Assembly: GCF_030700285.1 (NCBI RefSeq)
Contig: NZ_JAUYZJ010000004.1
Location: 124,001 to 188,000 of the forward strand
Reading direction: 5' to 3'
Source of the DNA: Methylobacterium sp. NEAU K
GTDB taxonomy: Bacteria > Pseudomonadota > Alphaproteobacteria > Rhizobiales > Beijerinckiaceae
Length of the DNA stretch: 64,000 nt
A program made the translations under genes and the position numbers. Positions 25,681-35,410 of the stretch are shown one piece after another. Numbering within the stretch: position 1 is the first letter of the stretch; each line of letters starts with the position of its first letter. Below the pieces are notes generated by a model that saw only the letters and a program-made list of their open reading frames with translations, made no database searches and was not told where the DNA came from.

Positions 25681-27205
25681 GCGGGGCCCTCTCGCGGTGG
25701 CGGCCGAGGGGCCCGGAGGCCTGAGGCTCACCGCCCTCGACCCGGAGGCGAGCGCCCTGGGCCTGCGGCCCGGCGAGCCCCTCGGCCGGGTCCGGGCGCG
25801 GATCGGCGTCCCGCTCCGGGTCCACCCGGCCGATCCCGCCGCCGACCGGGAGGCCCTGCTGCGTCTCTGCCGCTGGGCGGGGGGCTACGCGCCCATCGTG
25901 GCCCCGTTCGGACCCGCCGAGGCCGCGGACGGTCTTTACGTCGACGTCGCCGGGGCGAGCCACCTGCGCGGGGGCGAGATGCGCCTCGTGGACGATCTGG
26001 CCGGGCGCCTCGCGCGGGCGAGGATCCCCGCCCGGATCGCCCTGGCCGACATCCCCGGCGGCGCATTCGCGCTGGCGCGCTACGGCGCGACCGACCGGGT
26101 GGTCGTGCCCCCGGGCGGGGCCGCGGAAGCCGTGCGCGGGCTGCCCGTGGAGGCCCTGCGCCTCGATCCCGGCACGGTCTCGGGCCTGAGGCGGCTCGGC
26201 CTGCGCCGGATCGGTGAACTCGATGCCCTGGCCCGGGGACCCCTGGCGCGCCGCTTCGGCGAGGCCCTGTTGCTGCGCCTCGACCAGGCGGTGGGACGCC
26301 GGCCCGAGCCGCTGGCGCCCCTGACGGACGCTGCCGACTACAGTGCCGCCCGGGGCTTCCTCGACCCGATCGACGGCCAGGCCGACCTGGTCGCCACCGC
26401 CCGGGCCCTGATGGCGGAACTCGCCCCCCGGCTGGAACGGGACGGGATCGGCGCCTGCGGCCTACGCCTCGTCCTGCACCGGGTCGACGGGGTGGTGCGT
26501 GCCCTCGACATCGGCCTGTCGCGCCCCGAGCGCTGTCCCGGGCGGGTCGCAGCCCTGGTGTCCCTGCGCCTCGACCGGCTGGGCGCTGCCCTCGATGCCG
26601 GCTTCGGCTTCGAGACCGTGGCGCTCGCCGTCACGGTGACGGGGGCCATGCCGGCCCGCCAGACGGATCTCGGTGCGGCGCCCGCGGGCGACGGGATCGG
26701 CTTCCTGGCCGACGCCCTGGCGCAGCGCCTCGGGCGCCCGCTCCTGTGCCTCGGGGCGCGGGCGAGCCACATCCCGGAGCGGGCGGCCCGCCCCTTCCCC
26801 TGGGCCGCCGCCACGCCCGATTCCGTGCGCCCCTGGCCCGACCATCTGCCGCCCCGGCCCCTGGTGCTGTTCCCCCGGGGCGAAGCCGCCCTCGATGTGC
26901 TCTCCATCGTGCCCGAGGGGCCGCCCCGGCGCTTCCGCTGGCGCGCGCAGGTCCACCGGGTCGCCCATGCCGAGGGGCCGGAGCGGATCGCGGCCGAGTG
27001 GTGGCGCGAGCCCGGAGCGCGCTCCGCCGAAGCGGCCGCCGGTCCGGCGCAAGGGCACGCGTCCCGGCAAGGCGCCGGCTCGGGTCAGGCCCGGGACTAT
27101 TACCGCGTCGAGTGCGAGGCCGGGCGCCGCCTCTGGCTCTATCGGGACGGGCCGCACGCCCCCGGCCGCCCGGCCGCGTGGTTCGTCCACGGGCTGTTCG
27201 CGTGA
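25607..27205 (+). CDS. imuB: ImuB, catalytically inactive Y-family polymerase homologue
   Basis: ImuB is a Y-family-like protein that ties DnaE2 to the beta clamp during error-prone repair. The 532-residue protein begins with the family pattern [19 protein letters not shown], where active polymerases have the first catalytic Asp, so it lacks polymerase chemistry. [16 protein letters not shown] replaces the SIDE motif region, a little-finger domain follows (about 230-330), and the C-terminus ([18 protein letters not shown]) is typical. The start lies 74 bases inside imuA but is required for the conserved N-terminus. Its stop overlaps the dnaE2 GTG (GTGA). Confidence 0.92.
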   Translation: MPRIVCVCLSHWPVTRLRRAGLAPERGPLAVAAEGPGGLRLTALDPEASALGLRPGEPLGRVRARIGVPLRVHPADPAADREALLRLCRWAGGYAPIVAPFGPAEAADGLYVDVAGASHLRGGEMRLVDDLAGRLARARIPARIALADIPGGAFALARYGATDRVVVPPGGAAEAVRGLPVEALRLDPGTVSGLRRLGLRRIGELDALARGPLARRFGEALLLRLDQAVGRRPEPLAPLTDAADYSAARGFLDPIDGQADLVATARALMAELAPRLERDGIGACGLRLVLHRVDGVVRALDIGLSRPERCPGRVAALVSLRLDRLGAALDAGFGFETVALAVTVTGAMPARQTDLGAAPAGDGIGFLADALAQRLGRPLLCLGARASHIPERAARPFPWAAATPDSVRPWPDHLPPRPLVLFPRGEAALDVLSIVPEGPPRRFRWRAQVHRVAHAEGPERIAAEWWREPGARSAEAAAGPAQGHASRQGAGSGQARDYYRVECEAGRRLWLYRDGPHAPGRPAAWFVHGLFA

Positions 27206-30200
27206 GCGGCCCTGCCGATCCCGGGTTCCGGTACGCCGAACTCGCCCTCACCACGAACTTCTCGTTCCTTCACGGTGCCTCGCACCCGCAGGAATACGTC
27301 GTACAGGGGGCGGCCTACGGGCTCGCGGCGATCGGGATCGCCGACCGCAACACGGTGGCGGGCGTGGTCCGGGCGCACGCGGCGGCCCTGGCGCTCGACC
27401 CCGAGGGCGCGCCGATCCGCATCCTGCCGGGGGTGCGCCTCGTCACCGAGGACGGGTTCGAGGCCGTGACCTACCCGATGGACCGGGCCGCCTGGGGGCG
27501 GCTCTGCCGGCTGCTCACCGCAGGCAACCGGCGCGCCCGCAAGGGAGACTGCCACGTCACCTTCGCCGAGGTGCTGGAGGCCTCCGAGGGACAGGTGTTC
27601 ATCGCCATGCCGCCGGGCCGGCGCCCCCGCCCGCCCGACGGATTCCGCGCGCGGCTGGAGGCGCTGGCCGAAGCCGCCCCGGGCCGGACCTGGCTCGGGG
27701 CGAGCCATGCGCGGCGTGGCGACGAGCGGCGCCGCCTCGGCCTGCTCGCGGAGCTGGGGGCGGCGTCGGGTGCCCCGATGGTCGCAGTCTCGGATGCGCT
27801 CTACCACCATCCCGACCGGCGCCCGCTCCAGGACGTGGTCGCCTGCATCCGCGCACGCTGCCGGATCGCCGAGGCCGGCTATCGCCTGGAGGCCAATGCC
27901 GAGCGCCACCTCAAGCCTCCGGACGAGATGGCCCGGCTGTTCGCCGACCATCCGGAGGCGCTCGCCCGCACGGTCGAGATCGCGGAGGCCTGCGGCTTCT
28001 GCCTCTCGCAGCTGCGCTACGAATACCCCGACGAGCCGGTGCCGCCCGGGCGCACGCCGCAGGAATACCTGGAGGAGAAGACCTGGGAGCGGGCGGGCTG
28101 GCGCTATGCCGGAGACATCCCGGCGTCCGTCGAGGCCACGCTCCACGAGGAGCTGCAGCTCATCGCCAAGATGGACTATGCCCGCTACTTCCTGACCCTG
28201 TTCGACGTGGTCGAGTTCGCCAGGGCACGCGGGATCCTCTGCCAGGGCCGCGGCTCAGCGGCAAATTCGGCGGTGTGCTTCTGCCTCGGCATCACCGCGG
28301 TGGACCCCTCCAAGCACCGGCTGCTGTTCGCCCGCTTCATCTCCGAGAACCGGGGCGAGCCCCCCGACATCGACGTCGATTTCGAGCACGAGCGCCGCGA
28401 GGAGGTGATCCAGCACCTCTACGCACGCTACGGGCGGGAGCGCGCCGCCCTCTGCGCCACGGTGATCCACTACCGCCCGCGCATGGCGATCCGCGAGGTC
28501 GGCAAGGTCCTGGGACTCACCGAGGACGTGACCGCGGCGATCGCCGACACGGTCTGGGGCTCCTGGGGCAAGGGCCTGCCGGACCAGCACGTGCGCGAGG
28601 CCGGCCTCGACCCCCACAACCCGATGCTCCGGCAGGCGCTCGATCTCGCGCACCAGCTGATCGGCTTCCCCCGCCACCTGTCGCAGCATGTCGGCGGCTT
28701 CATCCTGACGAAGGCGCGCCTCGACGAGACCGTGCCGGTGGGCAACGGCGCGATGGCGGACCGCACCTTCATCGAGTGGGACAAGGACGACATCGACGCC
28801 ATCGGCCTGATGAAGGTCGACGTCCTGGCGCTCGGCATGCTGACCTGCCTCAAGCGCGGCCTCGATTTTCTAGAGCGGGATTATGGCCTGTTCTACGAAA
28901 CCCTGGCCGACCTGCCGCAGAACGATTCCGAGACCTACGCGATGCTGGCCAGGGCCGATTCCGTGGGCGTGTTCCAGGTCGAGAGCCGGGCGCAGATGTC
29001 GATGCTGCCCCGCCTCAAGCCCCAGGAGTTCTACGACCTCGTGGTCCAGGTGGCGATCGTGCGCCCCGGCCCGATCCAGGGCGACATGGTCCATCCCTAC
29101 CTGCGGCGGCGGGCCGGGATCGACCCGGTGGAGTATCCGGCTCCCCATCCGGCCCACGGGCCCGCGGACGAACTGCACGCGGTGCTGCACAAGACCTACG
29201 GCGTGCCGCTCTTTCAGGAGCACGCGATGCAGATCGCCATCACGGCGGCGGGCTTCACCCCGGCGGAGGCCGACGGCCTGCGCCGGGCGATGGCGACCTT
29301 CCGGCATGTCGGATCGATCGGCGGATTCGAGGAGAAGTTCGTCGGCGGGATGGTCCGGCGCGGATACGAGAAGGCGTTTGCCGAGCGCTGCTTCGCGCAG
29401 ATCAAGGGGTTCTCCACCTACGGCTTCCCGGAGAGCCACGCGGCGAGCTTCGCGCTGCTCGTGTACGCCTCGGCCTGGATGAAGTGCCGGCACCCGGACG
29501 TGTTCCTGGCCGCGATCCTCAACGCCCAGCCGATGGGCTTCTATCAGCCGGCCCAGCTCGTGCGCGACGCCCGCGCCCATGGGGTCGAGGTGCGGGGCGT
29601 CTGCGTCAACGCAAGCGACTGGGACTGCACCCTGGAGCCGGCCGCCGACCCGCCCCCCGATGCGCCCCGGCGGCTTGCGGTGCGGATCGGTCTGCGGCAG
29701 GTGCGCGGCCTGCCCGAGGCCGCCATGCGCCGGCTCGTGCGGCTGCGCGCCAACGGCTATGCCACCATCGAGGGCCTGCAGGCGGCCCTCGCATTGCCGC
29801 GCAACGCCCTGGAGCGGCTGGCCGAGGCCGACGCCTTCCGGTCGCTGGGCCTCGATCGGCGCGCCGCCCTGTGGATGGTGCGCACCCTGGAGGGGACCTC
29901 CGCCCGCAGGGCGTCTCGAGCGGATGGGAGCGAGCGCCGCGCCCACCTGCTGGACGCGCCGCTGCCGCTGTTCGCCTGGCACGCCGACGACGGCCTGTTC
30001 CGGCACGAGCCGGCGGTGGACCTGCCGTCGCTGCCCCTGCCAGAGGCGGTGGCCGAGGATTACGCCGCCACCGGTCTGTCGCTGCAGGGGCACCCGGTCG
30101 CCTTCTTCCGCGGGCGCCTCGCCCGGATCGGCGCGATCCCGGCCCGCGCCCATCTCGACCCGGCGCTGCCCCAGGGCGCCCGCGTCACGGTGGCGGGCCT

Positions 30201-30522
30201 CGTGCTGATCCGCCAGCGGCCGGGCACCGCCAAGGGCGTGGTCTTCCTGACCCTGGAGGACGAGACCGGCACCGCCAACGTGATCATCTGGAAGACGGTG
30301 TTCGAGGCCAACCGCCGGGTCGCCATGCAGGCCCGCTTCCTCGCCGTGCGCGGCCGGGTGCAGCGGGCAGGCGATGTCGTCCATCTCGTGGCGGAGGGGT
30401 TCCGCGACCTCACGGAGTCGCTGCGCGACCTGCGCGCGGCCGGGATGCGGCTGCCGCCCGAGACCACGGATTTCAGCGCTCCCCCGGATCGGCGCGTATA
30501 TCCCAGCCGGGATTTCCACTGA
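27202..30522 (+). CDS. dnaE2: Error-prone DNA polymerase DnaE2 (ImuC)
   Basis: DnaE2 is the C-family translesion polymerase of the ImuABC mutasome, responsible for SOS mutagenesis. The 1106-residue protein has an N-terminal PHP domain ([22 protein letters not shown]), the catalytic [16 protein letters not shown] region (about residue 392), a second catalytic Asp region near [13 protein letters not shown], a helix-hairpin-helix domain and a C-terminal OB fold ([28 protein letters not shown]). It lacks the C-terminal clamp-binding peptide of replicative DnaE. The GTG start overlaps the imuB stop, and a perfect palindrome at the stop codon probably ends the operon. A second dnaE (replicative) is at 47435-50953. 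Confidence 0.95.
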   Translation: MSGPADPGFRYAELALTTNFSFLHGASHPQEYVVQGAAYGLAAIGIADRNTVAGVVRAHAAALALDPEGAPIRILPGVRLVTEDGFEAVTYPMDRAAWGRLCRLLTAGNRRARKGDCHVTFAEVLEASEGQVFIAMPPGRRPRPPDGFRARLEALAEAAPGRTWLGASHARRGDERRRLGLLAELGAASGAPMVAVSDALYHHPDRRPLQDVVACIRARCRIAEAGYRLEANAERHLKPPDEMARLFADHPEALARTVEIAEACGFCLSQLRYEYPDEPVPPGRTPQEYLEEKTWERAGWRYAGDIPASVEATLHEELQLIAKMDYARYFLTLFDVVEFARARGILCQGRGSAANSAVCFCLGITAVDPSKHRLLFARFISENRGEPPDIDVDFEHERREEVIQHLYARYGRERAALCATVIHYRPRMAIREVGKVLGLTEDVTAAIADTVWGSWGKGLPDQHVREAGLDPHNPMLRQALDLAHQLIGFPRHLSQHVGGFILTKARLDETVPVGNGAMADRTFIEWDKDDIDAIGLMKVDVLALGMLTCLKRGLDFLERDYGLFYETLADLPQNDSETYAMLARADSVGVFQVESRAQMSMLPRLKPQEFYDLVVQVAIVRPGPIQGDMVHPYLRRRAGIDPVEYPAPHPAHGPADELHAVLHKTYGVPLFQEHAMQIAITAAGFTPAEADGLRRAMATFRHVGSIGGFEEKFVGGMVRRGYEKAFAERCFAQIKGFSTYGFPESHAASFALLVYASAWMKCRHPDVFLAAILNAQPMGFYQPAQLVRDARAHGVEVRGVCVNASDWDCTLEPAADPPPDAPRRLAVRIGLRQVRGLPEAAMRRLVRLRANGYATIEGLQAALALPRNALERLAEADAFRSLGLDRRAALWMVRTLEGTSARRASRADGSERRAHLLDAPLPLFAWHADDGLFRHEPAVDLPSLPLPEAVAEDYAATGLSLQGHPVAFFRGRLARIGAIPARAHLDPALPQGARVTVAGLVLIRQRPGTAKGVVFLTLEDETGTANVIIWKTVFEANRRVAMQARFLAVRGRVQRAGDVVHLVAEGFRDLTESLRDLRAAGMRLPPETTDFSAPPDRRVYPSRDFH

Positions 30523-30538
30523 ACCGCCGCGGCGGTTC
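30521..30538 (+). terminator. Perfect palindrome at the end of dnaE2
   Basis: GAACCGCCGCGGCGGTTC is self-complementary and overlaps the dnaE2 stop codon; it probably folds at the 3' end of the imu operon message. No T-run follows, so termination is inferred. Confidence 0.45.
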
Positions 30539-30756
30539 TCCCAGCCTGAACCACCCTCACCTCCGGTTCCTCCTCGGAGGCGATCAAGTCGCGTCCTGGC
30601 ACCCCGGGTGCGGCATTCTGTCTCTCGGAATCTGGTGCCAAACGGCGCCGGTCCTGAACCCTTGCCGTGGATCGGCCGTTAGGTCGCGGTCTGCAACAAT
30701 GCAGCTAGAGCCGATTGCCGGAGGTGACGAGCGCCTGGCACGGAAGAGCAGGTTCA

Positions 30757-31878
30757 ATGGAACAGCCCGACGCTTGGCATCAGACTAACCGGCTCGACGC
30801 CGAGCAGGGTAAGGGTGACCCGTTCGCCGCCGCGGTCCGCGCCACGCGGATGTCCATGATCATCACCAATCCGCGCCTGCCCGACAATCCGATCGTCTAC
30901 GCCAACGATGCGTTCCTCCGGATGAGCGGCTACGACAGGTCCGAGGTGCTCGGCCGGAACTGCCGCTTCCTGCAGGGCGAGCACACCGACCGCGGCGCCG
31001 TGGCGATGATCCGCGAGGCGGTCAAGGCGCAACAGGACATCGCGATCGACGTGCTGAACTACCGCAAGGATGGGACGGCATTCTGGAACGCGCTGTATCT
31101 CAGCCCGGTCGCCAACGAGGCGGGCGAGGTGCTATTCTTCTTCGCCTCGCAGCTCGACGTGACCGACCGCGTGGACGCACATCTCCGGATCCAGCAGGAG
31201 AAGGATCACTTCGAGGCCGAGGTCGCCCGGCGGACCCGCGACCTGACCGAGGCATTGGCCACGCAGACCATGTTGGTCCATGAGGTTGATCATCGGGTCA
31301 AGAACAACCTGCAGATGATCGCGGCCCTCCTCGCCATGCAGACCAAGACCATCACCGATCCCGCCGCGCGCACCGCCATGGAGGCGATGCTGACCCGGGT
31401 GGAGGCGCTCGGCACTGTGCATCGACGGCTGTACCAATCCAACAACGTCGAGCGGTTCGACGTGGCCGAGTTCGCCCGCGACCTCGCCGGCGATCTGGTC
31501 CGCGGCTCGGGTGGAGACCGTATCCGCCTGCACCTGGACCTGGAGACCGTGGAGGTCCCGGTCGCCATGGCTCCCCCGGTCGCGCTGATGATGAATGAAT
31601 TGATCACCAACGCCCTCAAGCATGCCTTCCCGGATGAGCGCGCCGGCCGACTCTCCGTGACGGTGGCGCCGGACGACACGTACTTCACCATCCGGATCGC
31701 CGATGACGGCGTCGGCATGCCCGTACACCTCATGGAGCAGCGCTCGTTCGGGAAGCGGTTGATCGGCACCCTCTGCCGCCAGCTCAGTGCGAGCATCGCC
31801 TGGCAGGCCAACGACCCGGGTACGATCGTCAACATCCGCTTGCCGCGCGAGAAGGCGAGCAGTCTGGAGACATCGTGA
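30757..31878 (+). CDS. LOV-domain (blue-light) histidine kinase, HisKA_2/HWE type
   Basis: The 373-residue protein has an N-terminal LOV/PAS domain (about 20-140) with the flavin-adduct motif GRNCRFLQG (Cys69) that defines blue-light-sensing LOV proteins. A coiled segment (about 145-172) links it to a HisKA_2 kinase domain with the H-box EVDHRVKNNLQ (His179), and a HATPase region follows (MNELITNALKHAF; IADDGVGMP). In Caulobacter and Brucella such LOV kinases control attachment and the general stress response. No membrane segment is present, so it is cytosolic. It is coupled to the following response regulator gene by a 4-base overlap. The ATG at 30757 starts just before the LOV domain. Confidence 0.92.
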   Translation: MEQPDAWHQTNRLDAEQGKGDPFAAAVRATRMSMIITNPRLPDNPIVYANDAFLRMSGYDRSEVLGRNCRFLQGEHTDRGAVAMIREAVKAQQDIAIDVLNYRKDGTAFWNALYLSPVANEAGEVLFFFASQLDVTDRVDAHLRIQQEKDHFEAEVARRTRDLTEALATQTMLVHEVDHRVKNNLQMIAALLAMQTKTITDPAARTAMEAMLTRVEALGTVHRRLYQSNNVERFDVAEFARDLAGDLVRGSGGDRIRLHLDLETVEVPVAMAPPVALMMNELITNALKHAFPDERAGRLSVTVAPDDTYFTIRIADDGVGMPVHLMEQRSFGKRLIGTLCRQLSASIAWQANDPGTIVNIRLPREKASSLETS

Positions 31879-32324
31879 GTGAACCGCTGCGGATACTCGT
31901 CGTCGAGGATGAAGCCCTCATCCTGATGCAGATCGAGATGATCCTGGAGGATGCCGGCTATCGCGTCGTGGGGACGGCCACCACCGCGGGCGAGGCGATC
32001 GCCCTCGTCCACGAGACCCGGCCCGAACTGGTGCTGATCGATCTGCGCCTCGGCGACGGCTCCTCGGGGGTGGACGTGGCGCACGCCGTGCGTGACATCG
32101 GCGGCATCACCGCCGCGTTCATGACCGCCAACGCCCGGGCGCTGTCCGAGGACCTCGAGGGGGCCACGGCGGTGATCGCCAAGCCGTTCACAGGCACGGG
32201 GCTGGAAGAATCCCTGGCCTACCTGGAGGAATGCGTGCGCCGGCCGCCGCCGGCCGAGTTGGTCCCGCCGGGGATGCGCGTCGCGGCAAGCTGGCTCAAG
32301 AGCTTCGCCGAGATGCGGGCCTGA
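31875..32324 (+). CDS. Single-domain response regulator (LovR-like)
   Basis: The 149-residue protein is a receiver domain without an output domain. ILVVEDEA holds the acidic pocket (Glu11, Asp12), LVLIDLRLGDG holds the phospho-acceptor Asp56, AFMTAN has the conserved Thr, and AVIAKPF has the conserved Lys. The GTG start overlaps the kinase stop. Such regulators beside LOV kinases act as phosphate sinks that damp the kinase, as LovR does with LovK in Caulobacter, where the pair feeds into the PhyR-NepR-EcfG stress system. The link to that system here is inferred from the family. Confidence 0.9.
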   Translation: MSEPLRILVVEDEALILMQIEMILEDAGYRVVGTATTAGEAIALVHETRPELVLIDLRLGDGSSGVDVAHAVRDIGGITAAFMTANARALSEDLEGATAVIAKPFTGTGLEESLAYLEECVRRPPPAELVPPGMRVAASWLKSFAEMRA

Positions 32325-32368
32325 CCCGGCCTCTCGACAGGCCCTGCGCGTTGCGTAGAGTGCCGGCC

Positions 32369-32833
32369 ATGCCAGACTTCGCCGTTCCGCGCCCGGTCCT
32401 CGCCGCCCTCGTGGGCCTGCTGCTCCTGCCGACCGCCGCTCGGGCGGACCCCTGCGACGACCTCGCCCGCCAGATCGCCGGGGCGATCGGCGGCCGAGTG
32501 GGCAAGCGCGCCGGCCCCAGCATCGACATCCGCGTGGCCGGCCCGATCACGTTCGACGTGACTTGCCGGGCCGAGCCGATCGTGCAGGCCATCTCCGCCG
32601 AGCCGAGCCCCTCGGCGGCCTTCTTCCACGACCTCTCGACGGCCTCGGAAATCCTGGTCGGCGAGCCGGCCGCGCGCGTCGAGCCGATCATCGCCAACGC
32701 CTACCGGACTGCGCTCTCGGAGCGGCGCAAGTCGTTCATCCAGCAGAACGGCTGGTCCGCCTCCTGCTACACCGACCCCGGCAGCAGCACGATGCGCACC
32801 CTCTGCTCGGTGGGGCGCATCCCGCCGCGCTGA
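32369..32833 (+). CDS. Hypothetical periplasmic protein
   Basis: The 154-residue protein has a signal peptide (VLAALVGLLLLPTAARA, cleavage about residue 24) and a mature region with four cysteines (CDDLARQ, DVTCRAEP, SCYTD, TLCSV) that could make two disulfides. No known family was recognised. The start at the ATG at 32369 places the signal peptide at the N-terminus; longer in-frame starts add only Arg/Ala-rich sequence. It follows the LOV kinase pair and ends one base before the convergent Fae-like gene. Confidence 0.7.
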   Translation: MPDFAVPRPVLAALVGLLLLPTAARADPCDDLARQIAGAIGGRVGKRAGPSIDIRVAGPITFDVTCRAEPIVQAISAEPSPSAAFFHDLSTASEILVGEPAARVEPIIANAYRTALSERRKSFIQQNGWSASCYTDPGSSTMRTLCSVGRIPPR

Positions 32834-33373
32834 TCAATACTCGACCACGTCCTCCAGGGCGTAGTGCTTCACGGTCTTCCGGTTGGCGATCAGCTCGTCC
32901 ACGGTCGGCTCGCCCTTGAGGGCGCGGGCGATGGCGAGCTTCGTCGCCTCGTAGTTCGTGCGGTAGAGGTCCTTGCGGTCGAGGTTGTCGTCCTCGGCGC
33001 AGCGCGGGTCGAGCCAGATCATGATGATCATGCAGAGCTCGTCCAGTCCGTCCTTGGGCAGCACGCCCTCGATGATGCAATCCACGATCGCATCGCCGGT
33101 GGCCGCCTGCACCACGCCGCCGAGCAACTCGACATACTCGGCCGTGTGGATCGTTGCCTTGGTGGTCATCATCGTGGCCGGACGCACCAGCTGGTTGAGG
33201 TCGCGAACCACGAACATCCGGGTGTGTCCCTGGACCTGACCCATCATCGACGCGAAGGCCTGACCGACAGGCCCGCGCACCGAACCGATCAGCACCTCCG
33301 GCATCGCGTCGGTGTATTGGCCTTCGGCCGCCAGCACGGTGGCCTCGCCCGTGCGGAACCAGATCTCTTGCAT
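32834..33373 (-). CDS. Formaldehyde-activating enzyme (Fae) family paralogue
   Basis: Fae condenses formaldehyde with tetrahydromethanopterin in methylotrophs. This 179-residue protein aligns with Fae along its length: IGSVRGPVGQAFASMMGQVQGHTRMFVV, then a central ATMMTTKATI segment, and a well-conserved C-terminal YNYEATKLSIQRA-like block (YRTNYEATKLAIARALKGEP). By eye, the position of catalytic His22 of Methylorubrum extorquens Fae is occupied by Met (around residue 24), so the standard reaction may be lost. Fae2 and Fae3 paralogues of unknown role are known in methylobacteria, and this is probably one of them. The ATG at 33373, with GGAG upstream, was chosen over a GTG 5 codons earlier. Confidence 0.85.
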   Translation of the reverse strand: MQEIWFRTGEATVLAAEGQYTDAMPEVLIGSVRGPVGQAFASMMGQVQGHTRMFVVRDLNQLVRPATMMTTKATIHTAEYVELLGGVVQAATGDAIVDCIIEGVLPKDGLDELCMIIMIWLDPRCAEDDNLDRKDLYRTNYEATKLAIARALKGEPTVDELIANRKTVKHYALEDVVEY

Positions 33374-33725
33374 GTGTCGCGACTCCACCGCCTGCGGAAC
33401 CCGGGGGAGACATCATCGGGGGCCCCGCGTCAATCGGTTCAGAGCAGGCCTCGCCCGTCGAGGGGACGGGTGGGGATCGGCACGATCGGGATCCGGAGCA
33501 GCGGCAGCGAGTCGCCCGAGTGCGCGCCGCTCTGCGCCGCCGTGATGAGGCTGCATCCGCAGCGGCGGCATCACCACAAGACTGGGCCTGCGGTCTTGAG
33601 GAACGTGGACAGGCGGGGCAGGGAGTCTGTGGTCGGCCCGGCTCGGGAACAGTCCCGGACCGGGGCCGTTCCGGCGGGAGCCCGCGGCGTTTCCACGGGC
33701 CGCGCACGGTCAAGCGCGAGGGGGC
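33374..33725. other. Intergenic region upstream of the Fae paralogue
   Basis: About 350 bases with no convincing gene. It must contain the promoter of the leftward Fae-like gene; no clear promoter, operator or hairpin was picked out. Confidence 0.4.
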
Positions 33726-33944
33726 ATGATGGCGGAGAGTCCGGAACGGGGAGGCGGCTGGAGCCTCCAGGCGAGTGCCGTGCCCGACGGGGTGCGGCTC
33801 GAACTCGCCCTGCCCGACCTCGGCGGCAGCCCGGTCACGGCCGCGATCGTGCTGGACCGGTCGGAGGCCCGTGCCTTCGCCCGCGCCCTGCTGGCGGCGG
33901 CCGGGGACGCGGCCGAGCGCACCTTCCCGAAGCCGGGCGCCTGA
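33726..33944 (+). CDS. Hypothetical small protein
   Basis: A 72-residue frame with two adjacent start codons (33726, 33729). It predicts a small alpha/beta unit: a beta stretch (WSLQASAVPDGVRLELALPDL) followed by an amphipathic helix (LDRSEARAFARALLAAAGDAA). The pattern of strands then a helix beginning LDRxEA looks protein-like rather than random, but no family is recognised. It is convergent with the lipoprotein gene that follows. Confidence 0.45.
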   Translation: MMAESPERGGGWSLQASAVPDGVRLELALPDLGGSPVTAAIVLDRSEARAFARALLAAAGDAAERTFPKPGA

Positions 33945-33982
33945 CGGACCTGACCCTCAGGCCCGCCGTAGACCCCCGAGGA

Positions 33983-34438
33983 TCATTGCTGGTTCAAGCC
34001 CGGATTGCGGCCGGGCAGGCGCGGCACCACCGTGCCCCGCTTCTCGATCGGGGCGTCACACGCATAGGCGAACTCGCTTTTCAGCGGATCGAACACGGTC
34101 TCCCCGGTGATCCGGCAATCCTCCCGCACGGTCTCGTCGAGATAGGCGCGGGCGGCGGTGCGGAAGCGCTTCACGCGGGTCGCCTCCGGCACGGGATCGA
34201 TCCGGACCTCGCTGAGATTGCAGCCGGCATATTCGCGCAGGGCGTCGGAGACGATCAGCATCCGGCGCAACTGCCGATTATCGTAGACCTCGTAGGGCTC
34301 CTTGCAGCCGATGGTCACCACCTGCGGGGTGAGCGCGACGTAGTTTCGCGAGATGTATGAGAACCCGGTGGTGCAGCCGGCAAGCGCCAAGCCGATCACC
34401 CCCAAGCCGATGGGCAGCAGAGCCGCGAGCCGTCGCAT
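33983..34438 (-). CDS. Hypothetical lipoprotein
   Basis: The 151-residue protein has a lipoprotein signal peptide ending LALAGC (Cys at residue 22), then a region with three further cysteines (IGCKEPYEVYDNRQLRRMLIVSDALREYAGCN, VREDCRITG, YACDAPIEKRG). It predicts an outer-membrane or inner-membrane anchored protein of unknown role. The ATG at 34438 starts the signal peptide; a GTG three codons upstream is possible. It is divergent from lexA, and the lexA LexA box lies about 170 bases upstream of it. Confidence 0.72.
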   Translation of the reverse strand: MRRLAALLPIGLGVIGLALAGCTTGFSYISRNYVALTPQVVTIGCKEPYEVYDNRQLRRMLIVSDALREYAGCNLSEVRIDPVPEATRVKRFRTAARAYLDETVREDCRITGETVFDPLKSEFAYACDAPIEKRGTVVPRLPGRNPGLNQQ

Positions 34439-34606
34439 CCTCGTCACCCCAGCTCCGAGTCCCGATCCCGCCGGCCGGGCATCCGTACCCGCCGCGACGT
34501 CCGGCGGGAACACCGTGGCGCATTGAAACGGCCCCGCTTGCGCAGTCAATTCGTTTGTGACCTGAGGCGGTCGTCCGAGCCCGAGCGTGGCCGTACCGCA
34601 CTTGCG

Positions 34607-34621
34607 GAACACTTGCGGAAC
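34607..34621 (+). promoter_or_regulatory. LexA (SOS) box upstream of lexA
   Basis: GAAC-ACTTGCG-GAAC is an exact GAAC-N7-GAAC box (the reverse reading of GTTC-N7-GTTC) about 70 bases before the lexA ATG, so lexA represses itself as in other bacteria. Confidence 0.88.
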
Positions 34622-34630
34622 GTTTAACCT

Positions 34631-34645
34631 GTTCGTGATTTGTTT
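34631..34645 (+). promoter_or_regulatory. Possible second, imperfect LexA box upstream of lexA
   Basis: GTTC-GTGATTT-GTTT differs from the consensus by one base and begins 9 bases after the first box. It could give cooperative autorepression. Confidence 0.4.
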
Positions 34646-34690
34646 TCGAGGCCGTCCCGAGGCGGCCCGCCAAGCCGCGAGTCCCCGTCG

Positions 34691-35410
34691 ATGCTCACGC
34701 GCAAGCAGCTGGACCTCCTCCGTTTCATCCAGAGCCGGATGCAGGAATGCGGCGTCCCACCGTCCTTCGACGAGATGAAGGACGCCCTCGACCTCAAGTC
34801 CAAATCCGGCATCCACCGGCTGATCACGGCCCTGGAGGAGCGCGGCTTCCTGCGGCGGCTGCCGAACCGGGCGCGCGCCATCGAGGTGATCCGCATCCCC
34901 GAGAGCCTGGCCCAGGCCGCCACGCCCCCCGCGGAGCCCCGCCGCTTCACGCCGAGCGTGGTGGAGGGCGGCAAGTCCAAGCTGCCGTCGGCTCCCGCTT
35001 CCACCCGGATGCTCGACGAGGCGGGGCGCGCCGTCTCGATCCCCGTGATGGGACGGATCGCGGCCGGCACGCCCGTCTCGGCGATCCAGAACCAGAGCCA
35101 CGCCATCACCCTGTCGCCGGATTTCCTGGCCGGCGGCGAGCATTACGCCCTGGAGGTGCGGGGCGATTCGATGGTCGATGCTGGCATCCTGGACGGCGAC
35201 CTGGTGGTGATCCGCAAGCAGGACACCGCCAATACCGGCGACATCATCGTGGCCCTGATCGACGATGAGGAGGCGACGCTCAAACGGCTGCGCCGCCGCG
35301 GCTCCTCGATCGCCCTGGAGGCCGCCAACCCGGCCTACGAGACCCGCGTCCTCGGTCCCGACCGGGTCCAGATCCAAGGGCGGCTCGTCAGCCTCGTGCG
35401 CCGCTACTGA
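34691..35410 (+). CDS. lexA: LexA repressor of the SOS response
   Basis: LexA represses DNA-damage genes and cleaves itself when RecA filaments form. The 239-residue protein has an N-terminal winged helix (residues 1-70; [35 protein letters not shown]) and a C-terminal S24 peptidase domain. The cleavage site Ala125-Gly126 lies in GRIAAGTP, the nucleophile is Ser160 in [11 protein letters not shown], and the base is Lys198 in EATLKRL. One exact and one near-exact LexA box lie upstream. Its end overlaps convergent comEC by 7 bases. In this window the likely regulon is imuA-imuB-dnaE2, lexA, the 34-residue peptide gene, and perhaps parC. Confidence 0.97.
   Translation: MLTRKQLDLLRFIQSRMQECGVPPSFDEMKDALDLKSKSGIHRLITALEERGFLRRLPNRARAIEVIRIPESLAQAATPPAEPRRFTPSVVEGGKSKLPSAPASTRMLDEAGRAVSIPVMGRIAAGTPVSAIQNQSHAITLSPDFLAGGEHYALEVRGDSMVDAGILDGDLVVIRKQDTANTGDIIVALIDDEEATLKRLRRRGSSIALEAANPAYETRVLGPDRVQIQGRLVSLVRRY

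Noticed and set aside
26673..30788. Open frame of more than 1300 codons overlapping dnaE2 in another frame
   Set aside because: It is an out-of-frame reading of imuB and dnaE2, rich in Arg, Pro and Gly, with no motifs.
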